Below are positions 8,901 to 18,004 of a stretch of DNA of 64,000 nt, piece by piece. Below the pieces are notes generated by a model. It worked only from the letters and a program-made list of their open reading frames with translations. It searched no databases and was not told where the DNA came from. This DNA is from an uncultured Bacteroidales bacterium (GTDB taxonomy: Bacteria; Bacteroidota; Bacteroidia; Bacteroidales; UBA932): NCBI GenBank assembly GCA_947179325.1, contig CAMXAU010000009.1:1-64000 (forward strand), in the 5' to 3' direction. The position numbers and the translations under genes were made by a program. The first letter of the stretch is position 1, and every line of letters starts with the position of its first letter.

Positions 8901-11420
8901 TGTGAAGCTTTCGTCTCCTCCGGGTTCTGTCACGCGTGTCACAAGTGTGGCGGAAAGCATTCCCGGAGCATCTTTCGCGCTCGGGAGCTTAAGCTCTGCT
9001 GACAGTTTTCCTTTTCCGTCAGTCATGCCAGACATTGCCGTTGAGGTGATTGCAGAGAACTCTGAAACAGGATTATTGAATATGTATTTTTCATATCCCT
9101 TTATTGCAATGTCCGCTTTCTTCAATGTCATCTCAACTTTGGCGTTGAGGTTTGCAGCTGCAGGACCGGAAAGCCATGATGCGTTGAGTGCCGCCATGGT
9201 TCTCCTGCCGGCCTGGAGAACCTTGTCGCTGATGCTGAGGTCCAGCTTAAGCCTGTTCGGCTTGATTGTCTCAATGCTCAGGGCCTTGTGGAAGGTTGCT
9301 CCACCGACTTTGAAATAGGCATTCCAGGTGCCGGTAGGGTCATCCTCTTTAGTCACGAGGCTGAATGAATACATTCCATCTGCTCCTTTTGTCGAGATCT
9401 GCTTGTCGTAGAACTGCCCCTGCGGATTGTAAAGCTCCACTGTGACAGGATGGTTGTCAGGAAGATTGTGCTGCCGGTCCTCGATTATTATCGTGACGTG
9501 CAGTGTGTCTCCTGGCCTCCATACACCGCGCTCACCGTAGACAAAGCCCTTTAGCCCGGATTCTACAGTCTTGCCGCCGGTGTCAAAGCGGCTGAGTGAG
9601 TTTTCGGTGCCATCGGTGACCTTGAGATAGCTGACTGCATTTCCTGAGCGTGCCGTTATAGCGAAAGGCTTCTGCCCACCGAGCCTGATTTCTGCAAACC
9701 CGTCTTTGCCGGATGTCGCCTCTCCTATCTTTTTGAGCTGGTAGCTGTATGCCTGTATAATCGCCCCCTGCAGGGGTTTTGCGGTCATGATGTCATTGAC
9801 TGCGATGTATATACGGTCATTGTCCGCATCTTTGACAATGACTCCTATATTTGAGGAAAGTATATTCCGTTCAGGGAAACGCGAATCCACCATATAGTAG
9901 CTTGGGGTGTGCGGGTTGTCCCTGTCGCTCCATCTGTATGTCCTCCAGTCATATGAATTGTCATAGAAATAAGGATATGGCTCGTCCCAGGCTGATGCTT
10001 CAGCCTGGGTCATGTCTCCTGATGCAGTGCTTACCATAGATGAGACTGTGCTTTGGGTATGCGCCTTTCCATACAGGGAGTATTCTTGCCTGAAGCTGAT
10101 TTTTATCCTGTATATTGCACCAGGCTCCTGCCTGAAAAGTCCGGAAAGATCTGCCGAGAAATCCTGCCACTGGTGAAGGTCTTTCCCGTTGCCGCTGTCA
10201 AGCTGTATTGTCTTCCTGTAGACCATCCGTCCGGATCTGCGCAGTTCATCCGAGCCATTGAGGCTGTTTGTCTGCAGGAACATCAGGACATTGCTTTCAT
10301 ATATCTTTATTACGCTTATGTCCACGGCTGAAAGGTTGACGCTTCTGAAAGGGAAGATGAGGTTTTCCCCGTCAGGAAGGATGTTGCCTTTCAGCGGTAT
10401 TTCAACAGCTGGCTTGATCTCGTTTTCACTGAAAACCTTTCTGAATGAGGCGTCAAGCTTTGTCCCTTGTATGCTCTGCACGCCTTGCGAGACGTTAAGT
10501 GTTATTTCATCACCGCCTTTTTCGTAATAGAGCTTGACTATGTTGCCTTCAATCTTTGTATAGTGCTTTCCTGCCCCTTTCAGGGAGAACATCCCAGTAG
10601 GGTCCATGTCCTGCTGCAGGGCTTCCGAGAAAACTATTTCTATATATGGGTCGGTGCCGTGTGTCTGTACGGCCTCCATTACATAGAAACTGTTGATGGC
10701 AGGGACGGTTATCTTTCCGCCCTCTTTTCTGCTGAAGCCATATTCCTTTCCGTTGAAGGAGATTACAGCTGTGCGGTCCTTGGTCCCGCGTTCAAGACCT
10801 GCTGCCGTGAACGCGAATCCGCCAGATGACTTTTCGAGCGTGAGAGGGATGTCTTTGCCCTCGTATCTGCATGACAGCATCTTGGAGGCATCTTCTATCT
10901 GTACCTCTTCGCTGAAGTCGATATGTCCGTGTATGGATGCTGTTTCTGTGTCTGATGACGGTATCAGGGCATGACCTGTATATATGTGTGCCTCTTTTGC
11001 GGCAGCATGGAAGGAGAATTCAAATTTCCCTGATGCGTTCAGCCCGGCAATCTTGTCTATCCGCAGGCTTGCCATGTATGTCGTCCCTGGCCTGTATGCT
11101 TCCGGGATGAATTCAAGGATATCCGGTGAAACCCATCTCGCGCTTCCTTTCAGTGAGGGGGAGAATGAGAACAGTTCCGGGGACGCGTCAGACCCAGCTT
11201 CGATTCCAGGAACGGATGTGTTGAATTCAATCCTGACAGGTGTTCCGTCTGTCACAGAGCCGCCGGTGTAGGCCTTTACGAGTGTAGCATATTCCGGCGA
11301 AGGTGTGATTTGCCTGTCCTGCCTTCTGCGGGAGCAGGAGCATGGTATCAGGGCGGTTGAAACAAATAAAGCTAAGGCGATGAACGCGGATATGGATCTT
11401 ACGGGATGAAATGCGGCCAT
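5904..11420 (-). CDS. Alpha-2-macroglobulin family lipoprotein
   Basis: 1838-residue bacterial alpha-2-macroglobulin. The N-terminus is a lipoprotein-like signal ending in IPCSCS at about residues 26-31, so lipidation is probable although the -1/-3 residues are not ideal. Macroglobulin domains fill the first 1100 residues, with an MG2-type YGERGVWRPGDTLHV segment at about 626-640. The A2M domain follows with LGPFTLPAKGTGTHKVTLP. The thioester-like motif CTEQ is at about 1403-1406 in a helical thioester domain. An intact CxEQ argues for covalent trapping of proteases. These proteins are thought to protect the periplasm when the envelope is breached, with PBP1C repairing peptidoglycan; pbpC follows at 26 bp. 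First gene of the operon. Confidence 0.93.
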   Translation of the reverse strand: MAAFHPVRSISAFIALALFVSTALIPCSCSRRRQDRQITPSPEYATLVKAYTGGSVTDGTPVRIEFNTSVPGIEAGSDASPELFSFSPSLKGSARWVSPDILEFIPEAYRPGTTYMASLRIDKIAGLNASGKFEFSFHAAAKEAHIYTGHALIPSSDTETASIHGHIDFSEEVQIEDASKMLSCRYEGKDIPLTLEKSSGGFAFTAAGLERGTKDRTAVISFNGKEYGFSRKEGGKITVPAINSFYVMEAVQTHGTDPYIEIVFSEALQQDMDPTGMFSLKGAGKHYTKIEGNIVKLYYEKGGDEITLNVSQGVQSIQGTKLDASFRKVFSENEIKPAVEIPLKGNILPDGENLIFPFRSVNLSAVDISVIKIYESNVLMFLQTNSLNGSDELRRSGRMVYRKTIQLDSGNGKDLHQWQDFSADLSGLFRQEPGAIYRIKISFRQEYSLYGKAHTQSTVSSMVSTASGDMTQAEASAWDEPYPYFYDNSYDWRTYRWSDRDNPHTPSYYMVDSRFPERNILSSNIGVIVKDADNDRIYIAVNDIMTAKPLQGAIIQAYSYQLKKIGEATSGKDGFAEIRLGGQKPFAITARSGNAVSYLKVTDGTENSLSRFDTGGKTVESGLKGFVYGERGVWRPGDTLHVTIIIEDRQHNLPDNHPVTVELYNPQGQFYDKQISTKGADGMYSFSLVTKEDDPTGTWNAYFKVGGATFHKALSIETIKPNRLKLDLSISDKVLQAGRRTMAALNASWLSGPAAANLNAKVEMTLKKADIAIKGYEKYIFNNPVSEFSAITSTAMSGMTDGKGKLSAELKLPSAKDAPGMLSATLVTRVTEPGGDESFTTSSMPFSPYDAYAGILLPEAKDGYLETDKEHRIKTILVDKDGSVIFGHQMEYRIYELKWSWWWESRSESLDSYVNGTSANIVSKGQFISSAKGTEIPLKINYPDWGRYLIYVKDLTCGHASGGIVYVDWPSWRGRAERTDPDGLTMLTFSLDKKSYKTGEEATVFIPAAKGGQALVSLENGSGVISREWIETNDKEETQYRFRISEGMAPNFYVHITLLQPHGNTENDLPIRMYGVQPVFVEDPETHLAPEISMPDVLRPQETFTVKVKEKNGKPMSYTLAIVDEGLLDITGFKTPDPWKAMYAREALGVKTWDMYDDVIGAFSGRFSPLFSIGGDEDVLKSNKRDNRFNPVVKFLGPFTLPAKGTGTHKVTLPMYIGSVKAMVVAGADGAYGNASKAVPVRSPLMILSSLPRILGTGEQVKLPVNVFAMEDSVRDVKITVNVSGAARISGTSGKEVRFNAPGDKLAEFGIVTGEHDGTAEIKIKAEGGGHSASETIYIKVRNPEPAVTSVFSELIYPGKTAEIGYGAFTPAEGEWATAELAGFPSIDFAGCFNFVADYSHYCTEQLSAKGLTMLYLSNLVQETEKKTAQESIPQIIKQICLRQLPDGGFVYWPGQSNADEWVSSMAGQFLTKAAAKGYEVNSGVLRSWKNFQKRCIRNYRESNANSLYDFVQAYRLYTLAVASDPDSGAMNRLKSSPGLSSQAAWNLAAAYAISGKKTIAKDIVKNLRTEVERYSSSNLTYGSSLRDRAMFLETLILIDDMAGAMKLAEELSREFSEASHYTTQNTAFLSIAMSRLAEKANTDVLDAVVDGKKIKSSKSVYSMPVDPSAGKTGIANNSKGTIYATITTRRQMEAGSVTEASSGIGIKPIYTDANGKELNLEDIRQGEDIYATISVSNTTGTTDGTGLALTVTTPSGWEIFNERLTGTETGKANYTYMDIRDDKTIYYFDLPRGTRKQFNVRFHAGYCGEFTVPSIRCEAMYDPATYARTASAKTIVH

Positions 11421-11504
11421 ATGTCTGATCTGTTTTTCTTATTTCTATTGATGGCAGGCCTTGGGCACATGCCGTGTGGTTCTATGCCCCATGGCTCTGT
11501 GGGC

Positions 11505-11535
11505 CAAAGTTAGTGAATTTGGATTTACAATGAAA
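11505..11535 (-). promoter_or_regulatory. Promoter of the alpha-2-macroglobulin/pbpC operon
   Basis: Minus-strand TAACTTTG (complement of 11505-11512) is a consensus -7 box. TTTC (complement of 11532-11535), one mismatch from TTTG, lies exactly 19 bp upstream. The start codon is about 85 bases downstream. It is divergent from groES. Confidence 0.6.
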
Positions 11536-11605
11536 GGGTAATTATTGTAATTGCCTTAAGTCAGGAAATCCGTGGGTTTATCCTGGTTGTTTCTCTTCTT
11601 TTGCA

Positions 11606-11646
11606 TGACAAAATGTCAGTCCTGAGGGGCTGGCATTTGTTTTGTC
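11606..11646 (+). promoter_or_regulatory. Candidate heat-shock operator or hairpin upstream of groESL
   Basis: TGACAAAATGTCA at 11606-11618 is a near-perfect palindrome (TGACA-AAA-TGTCA). It is also the left arm of a larger imperfect inverted repeat with CTGGCATTTGTTTTGTC at 11630-11646, and another TGACA half-site lies at 11682-11686. TTCTTTTG at 11597-11604, one mismatch from the -7 consensus, overlaps it on the promoter side. No CIRCE element is present. That this palindrome controls groESL is inferred from position only. The remainder of the 300-bp gap holds the divergent promoter and no gene. Confidence 0.4.
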
Positions 11647-11724
11647 CGGAGGGTGGGCGGCCCGGGAATCCGGTTCGGAACTGACAGGGCCATGTGAGAA
11701 AAAACTTTTAAAATTTATAAAGAC

Positions 11725-13633
<1,909 letters not shown>

Positions 13634-13657
13634 AATCTTCATGTTGTGAATATATTG

Positions 13658-13685
13658 ACGGCGTGCCTTTGGCGCGCCGTTTTTT
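13658..13685 (+). terminator. Intrinsic terminator of groESL
   Basis: ACGGCGTGCC (13658-13667), TTT loop, GGCGCGCCGT (13671-13680), one G-U pair, followed by a run of six T. Confidence 0.93.
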
Positions 13686-13740
13686 GTGTCAGCGTCGCAC
13701 ATGTTTTCTGAAGATACAGCGATAGCCACAGGCAAAGTTG

Positions 13741-13776
13741 ATTCCCGATGGAGTGTCCTGAAGTTCCATCGGGAAT
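13741..13776. terminator. Second inverted repeat in the groEL/regulator convergent gap
   Basis: Perfect 12-bp arms, ATTCCCGATGGA at 13741-13752 and its complement at 13765-13776, 12-nt loop, followed on the plus strand by GTTTTCTG. It probably stops convergent transcription between groEL and the minus-strand regulator gene; the T tracts are weak. Confidence 0.55.
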
Positions 13777-13854
13777 GTTTTCTGTTGCCGGTGAGCCTGA
13801 TCGGCTCATCCATTGAACTTGTAGTTGTACCGGAAACAGGCCGAGGGGAGGGTG

Positions 13855-16800
13855 CTAAATCTCTCCTATCTGCTGCTTCCGGTAGCTTTTAGGGGTACAG
13901 CCGTACTTGGCTGAGAAGTTCTTGAAGAATGTGCCGCGGTTGCTGTAGCCTGACTTGTAGATGATCTCGTCGACGGACAGCTTGGTCTTTGTCAGCAGAT
14001 GCTCTGCGTATTTGAGCCTGTATTCCCTGATGATGTTGCTCGGGGTTATGTTTATGATCCCGTTAAGCCGGCGGTACAGGTTTCTCAGGCTCATTCCCAT
14101 CTTTTCTGCGATTGTGCTTGTCGTCATCTCGCTGTCAGAGATGTTGTCGCTTATTATCCTGAACAGCTTTTCCAGGAATTGCTTGTCTTCGCTGTGCAGC
14201 ATCTTGCCCTCGCTGAACACATATGTGCTTATTGATGAGTTGTAGTATTCCTTAAGGGAACTCATCCTGTTCAGGTTCTGCTTTACAGTGGATCTCAATG
14301 CCTTTACGTTGATCGGCAACGTCAGCACGGAGTCTGCGTATTCATCTGTCAGGGCATCGGCATGCTGAAGGCTTGTTATCAGGATTATTGGTATCTTCAC
14401 CGTGATCTTGTCGCTTTTTATGGAACTCATCAGCTCGCTGATTCCGGATTTCATAGGAATGTTTTCGCAGACAATTATGTCCGGATGCCCGGACTGCATC
14501 TCTTCTCGGAACCTTGAAAGCTTGCTGAATGTCTTTACATTGTATTCTTCGGAGAACATGTCTGCAATGGAGTTTATTATTCCTGTATCAGACCCTATTA
14601 TGTACATGGTCTGCCGGTCTGAAGTCATCTCGAACTGGTGGATGGCATCTTTTTCTATCATCATGATATGGCTTTCCATCAGGAAGTCTTCCGTGGCCTT
14701 GCCTTCCATTGCCTCATTGCTGTCTGAGATTTTCAGTGCCGGCAGGCGTATCTCAAATGAGAATGACCCTTCCGACCTGGTGAAATCCATGGTCCCTCCA
14801 AGTCCTGTCACGTAATTGAAGCATACGGCAAGTCTCATCTCATCCTGGAATGACTCCCCGTCCCTGCTCTTCTTCTGCAGGTCATCCATTATGCCGTACC
14901 TGTCGGTGATTCTTCTGAAATCCTCTTCTTCAAGCCACTTCCCCTCAACGTAGGTCCGGATTGCAAGTGTATCTTCATCGGCTGATATGCTGAATGCTAT
15001 CCTGCCGTTTCTTGCGACATGGAGGAATGCATTTGTCATGGTCATGTCCGTGATTGCCGACACTCTTCTGGGGTCGCTTGTCCACAGCAGGTCCTGGGGC
15101 ATATCAATCTCCAGCGTAATTCCGCTTGACTGGGCAAGCCTTACGTAGCTTCCTGTGATTTCCGACATGTATTCAGTAATCGGGAAGATCTTTGCATTGA
15201 TGTTCCCTGTCTCGCTGGACTCCCTGAAATTGTGCAGCATCTGTATGAGATGCCCTAACTTTGTATTCTGCTGTATTATCTTTCGTGAATAGGCCTTTAT
15301 GTATTCGTCGGACTTCGGGTATTCGAGAATCTGCTGGCACGGGACGGATATCATTGATACCGGGACGGCCATCTGCTGGGTGAGGTTCTCCAGCAGGTGT
15401 ATCTTTGAATCAAGTGCCTCCTCCTTGCGCTTTGCCTCTATCTTCTCCATCATGCTTATCTTTTTCTGCTTTCTTCTCCTGTAGAGGAAGAGGCCTCCCA
15501 TTGCAGAAAACATAATGGACAGGAGGAAATATGTGCATATCGCGTAAATACTGCTGTACCATGGCGCCTTGATCCTGATTTTAAGCGATATGACGGGACT
15601 GGTCTCGCCTGTGACGATGTTCTTGTACTTGACATTTAGCCTGTATCTCCCTGGCCGCTTCTCCGTGAACTTGATGTCAGGCGAGGACTCTGTCCAATGG
15701 TCGTCAGATCCATGTATGTTGTACAGATATGCATAGTTGCTGCCGTTTATGTAGTCAATGGCGGAGACCCTTACTCCATATAGCCGTTCATGCGGGCCTA
15801 TGACAAGTGTGCCGTCTTTCCCTATTGCGTCCTCAACCGGTATATGTGTGTCGTTGACCTGTACGCTTCTCAGGCGCAGCTCCGGAGTGAACGGCTCCGG
15901 CCTGTGCCTGCTCTGCTCCATTGCGACAAAGCCGTTTGTGCCGCCGAAGAAGAGAATGCCGCTTCTGTCCCTGAAGGCTGCCCCGTCACTGTATTCTATT
16001 GTGTTTATTCCATATGAATATCCATATCTGGCGAATAGGGAGGTCTGCGGGTCGTACCTTATCAGCCCGCTGTTGGTGGTCAGGTACAGCTTCCCGTCAT
16101 TGTCTTCAAGGATCCCGTGTATTATGTTGCGGATGGGTGTCTCCCTGATGGTCCCGTCCTCCCTTATGCACAGCAGTCCCCAACTCGTCCCGACCCATAG
16201 TCTCCCGTCATGGCCCCGGAGTATGGACCATACGTCATTGGCGATCTCGGCCCTGGAGTCATCGAATTTCGTTATTGTATATTCTCCGGTGCCGGGTATG
16301 TAATGGACAAGTCCTCCGCCCCTGTTCCCGATCCATAGCGAGTTGTCACGGTCTGCATATATGGTGAAGAAGAAATTCTTGTTCTCCATCTCTTTCCCGA
16401 AGTCCAGTTTCTTCCATTCCTTTATGTATGGCTTTCCGGCATTCTCCCCTATGGCCAGCCTGAATACTCCGCACCCTACGGTCGCGACCCATAATGTGTC
16501 ATGGTCCTCGTGTATTGCATGTATGTATCTCAGGTCTTCAGGGATTTCTCCGCCTAAAGTGTGTACAGGGCCGCCGGAAAGATGCCTGTAGTTTATGCCA
16601 TACCCTTCTGATCCGATCCATACGAGTCTCCTGTGGCTCTCTTCCAGGGCGAACACTGCATTGTCGGCAAGGCCTGCATCTGGGCCGTTTATGTGCATGG
16701 TCCTGTAAGGTGGCCTTGAAGATGTCGAGAAGTCGGGGAAAAGTATGATGCCCTCTCCCTTTGTCGCTATCCATAACGTCTCTTCAGAGTCCTTGAGGAT

Positions 16801-17856
16801 GCTTCTGACCGGCTTTGAAAGGTTTGGAAGCGGGAAACGGTCGTATGTATATGAATGGAATGACAGTTCGTCATTGCTGTACATGAACAGCCCCTGCCCG
16901 TCAGTCCCTATCCAGACGATGTCCTGCCTGGAGTCATTCATAAGGTAGAATACCCCGCAGTTGATCTCCAGCCGCCCGAAAGAGTATTTGTCTGCATTCT
17001 CAGGCGTGTGGCGCAATATGGTCACGCCGTCGAAGAGGAATGATATGAAAAAGTCATTGCCGTGCCTGATTGCATATGATATCTTCCCGTATCTCTTTGT
17101 CTCGGGACTGATGTCTGCAATGTACTCGATGGTCTCGGTCTCCGGGTTGAATGTGTACAGGATACCGTTGCCGTCTATGATGATTATGATGTCTTCATCT
17201 GCAAATGAATAGCTTATGCCGGCATGGAAGATCCTTTCGTATCCGTCTATCCTGCACGTTCTGTCCGGCTGGTCTTTCTTGAATGTGCATCTGTACACCC
17301 CGTCCCTCATGAACAGGTATATGGAATCTCCCTTCCCGGCCCATGATGTTATGTATCTGTCATATGAGAATGAGCCTGGCATCTCTATTTCCCGGAATGA
17401 GGATGATTCGCTGCAATATCCGTAGAACCGGTTCGGTGAAGTGACCACGATTGTCTCTTCCTTGCTGCGGCTTATGAGGAAATATATTCCCTGGAACTCC
17501 TTGTGCTGCTCGATGACTTTGTTGTTGTCCATCAGGTCAAGCCCATAGTTTGTCCTTATCCACCAGTAGCCGTCCTGTGTGGCCTGGATCTTTTCGATAA
17601 GGTTGCCGGAAAGCGGCTTCTGCCTGCTTCCCTCCTGAGGATAGCGCGCCATCCTCTGTCCGTCCCAGAGGTTGAGGCCTTCGCATGTCCCGAGCCATAT
17701 ATAGCCGTCCGGATCCTGCCCCAGGCAGAGGATGGAGTTGTTGCTTATGCCCTCTTTGCTTGATATTGTCCTCAGGTTTCCACCATAGGATGCTGTGCCA
17801 GCCAGAAATGCTGCCGTACTTGCTATGATTATTGAAAAAATGCGTATTTTGTCCAT
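13855..17856 (-). CDS. Hybrid two-component system protein with degenerate kinase and receiver (pseudo-HTCS), AraC output
   Basis: 1333 residues from the Met at 17856, chosen over 17907 because it begins a normal signal peptide (MDKIRIFSIIIASTAAFLAG). Order: signal peptide; periplasmic sensor of Reg_prop beta-propeller repeats (YIWLGTCEGLNLWDG and others); Y_Y_Y domain; one membrane segment near 760-785; dimerisation helices; ATPase-like region; receiver-like region; AraC-type helix-turn-helix at about 1230-1333. The kinase signature NISHELRTP reads NLTQQMAVP (His to Gln, about 825). The ATPase DxGxG boxes are absent. The receiver Asp is replaced by Glu (IIVCENIP, about 1131), the acidic pocket reads GSD, and the conserved Lys is Leu (LTLP). 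Phosphotransfer therefore looks impossible by the usual chemistry. It is divergent from susC of PUL 1 and is the likely regulator of that locus. Confidence 0.9.
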   Translation of the reverse strand: MDKIRIFSIIIASTAAFLAGTASYGGNLRTISSKEGISNNSILCLGQDPDGYIWLGTCEGLNLWDGQRMARYPQEGSRQKPLSGNLIEKIQATQDGYWWIRTNYGLDLMDNNKVIEQHKEFQGIYFLISRSKEETIVVTSPNRFYGYCSESSSFREIEMPGSFSYDRYITSWAGKGDSIYLFMRDGVYRCTFKKDQPDRTCRIDGYERIFHAGISYSFADEDIIIIIDGNGILYTFNPETETIEYIADISPETKRYGKISYAIRHGNDFFISFLFDGVTILRHTPENADKYSFGRLEINCGVFYLMNDSRQDIVWIGTDGQGLFMYSNDELSFHSYTYDRFPLPNLSKPVRSILKDSEETLWIATKGEGIILFPDFSTSSRPPYRTMHINGPDAGLADNAVFALEESHRRLVWIGSEGYGINYRHLSGGPVHTLGGEIPEDLRYIHAIHEDHDTLWVATVGCGVFRLAIGENAGKPYIKEWKKLDFGKEMENKNFFFTIYADRDNSLWIGNRGGGLVHYIPGTGEYTITKFDDSRAEIANDVWSILRGHDGRLWVGTSWGLLCIREDGTIRETPIRNIIHGILEDNDGKLYLTTNSGLIRYDPQTSLFARYGYSYGINTIEYSDGAAFRDRSGILFFGGTNGFVAMEQSRHRPEPFTPELRLRSVQVNDTHIPVEDAIGKDGTLVIGPHERLYGVRVSAIDYINGSNYAYLYNIHGSDDHWTESSPDIKFTEKRPGRYRLNVKYKNIVTGETSPVISLKIRIKAPWYSSIYAICTYFLLSIMFSAMGGLFLYRRRKQKKISMMEKIEAKRKEEALDSKIHLLENLTQQMAVPVSMISVPCQQILEYPKSDEYIKAYSRKIIQQNTKLGHLIQMLHNFRESSETGNINAKIFPITEYMSEITGSYVRLAQSSGITLEIDMPQDLLWTSDPRRVSAITDMTMTNAFLHVARNGRIAFSISADEDTLAIRTYVEGKWLEEEDFRRITDRYGIMDDLQKKSRDGESFQDEMRLAVCFNYVTGLGGTMDFTRSEGSFSFEIRLPALKISDSNEAMEGKATEDFLMESHIMMIEKDAIHQFEMTSDRQTMYIIGSDTGIINSIADMFSEEYNVKTFSKLSRFREEMQSGHPDIIVCENIPMKSGISELMSSIKSDKITVKIPIILITSLQHADALTDEYADSVLTLPINVKALRSTVKQNLNRMSSLKEYYNSSISTYVFSEGKMLHSEDKQFLEKLFRIISDNISDSEMTTSTIAEKMGMSLRNLYRRLNGIINITPSNIIREYRLKYAEHLLTKTKLSVDEIIYKSGYSNRGTFFKNFSAKYGCTPKSYRKQQIGEI

Positions 17857-17910
17857 AATCGTACTATTTCTGCCCGAATTTAGCTCCTTTTTCCGTGAAA
17901 TGCGCACTAA

Positions 17911-17984
17911 AGTATGAATTTATACTAAATTGACATAAAACCGTACAATGTAGAATCTCAATGAAGATAACTTTGTGTCATTGA
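17911..17984 (+). promoter_or_regulatory. PUL 1 promoter region with two dyads
   Basis: TAACTTTG at 17968-17975 is a good -7 box about 30 bp before susC; no TTTG is seen 19-20 bp upstream, as is common for activator-dependent promoters. The box lies between the arms of an inverted repeat, TCAATGA (17958-17964) and TCATTGA (17978-17984). A separate near-palindrome AGTATGAATTTATACT lies at 17911-17926, between the divergent genes, and is a candidate site for the neighbouring AraC-type regulator. Confidence 0.5.
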
Positions 17985-18004
17985 AATTTAACTAATAGCC
18001 ATTT

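Noticed and set aside
11421..11724. CIRCE element for HrcA control of groESL
   Set aside because: No TTAGCACTC-N9-GAGTGCTAA-like sequence is present; only the TGACA dyad is seen.
17857..17907. Longer start of the pseudo-HTCS at 17907
   Set aside because: The extra 17 residues (MRISRKKELNSGRNSTI) precede and spoil a normal signal peptide beginning at 17856.
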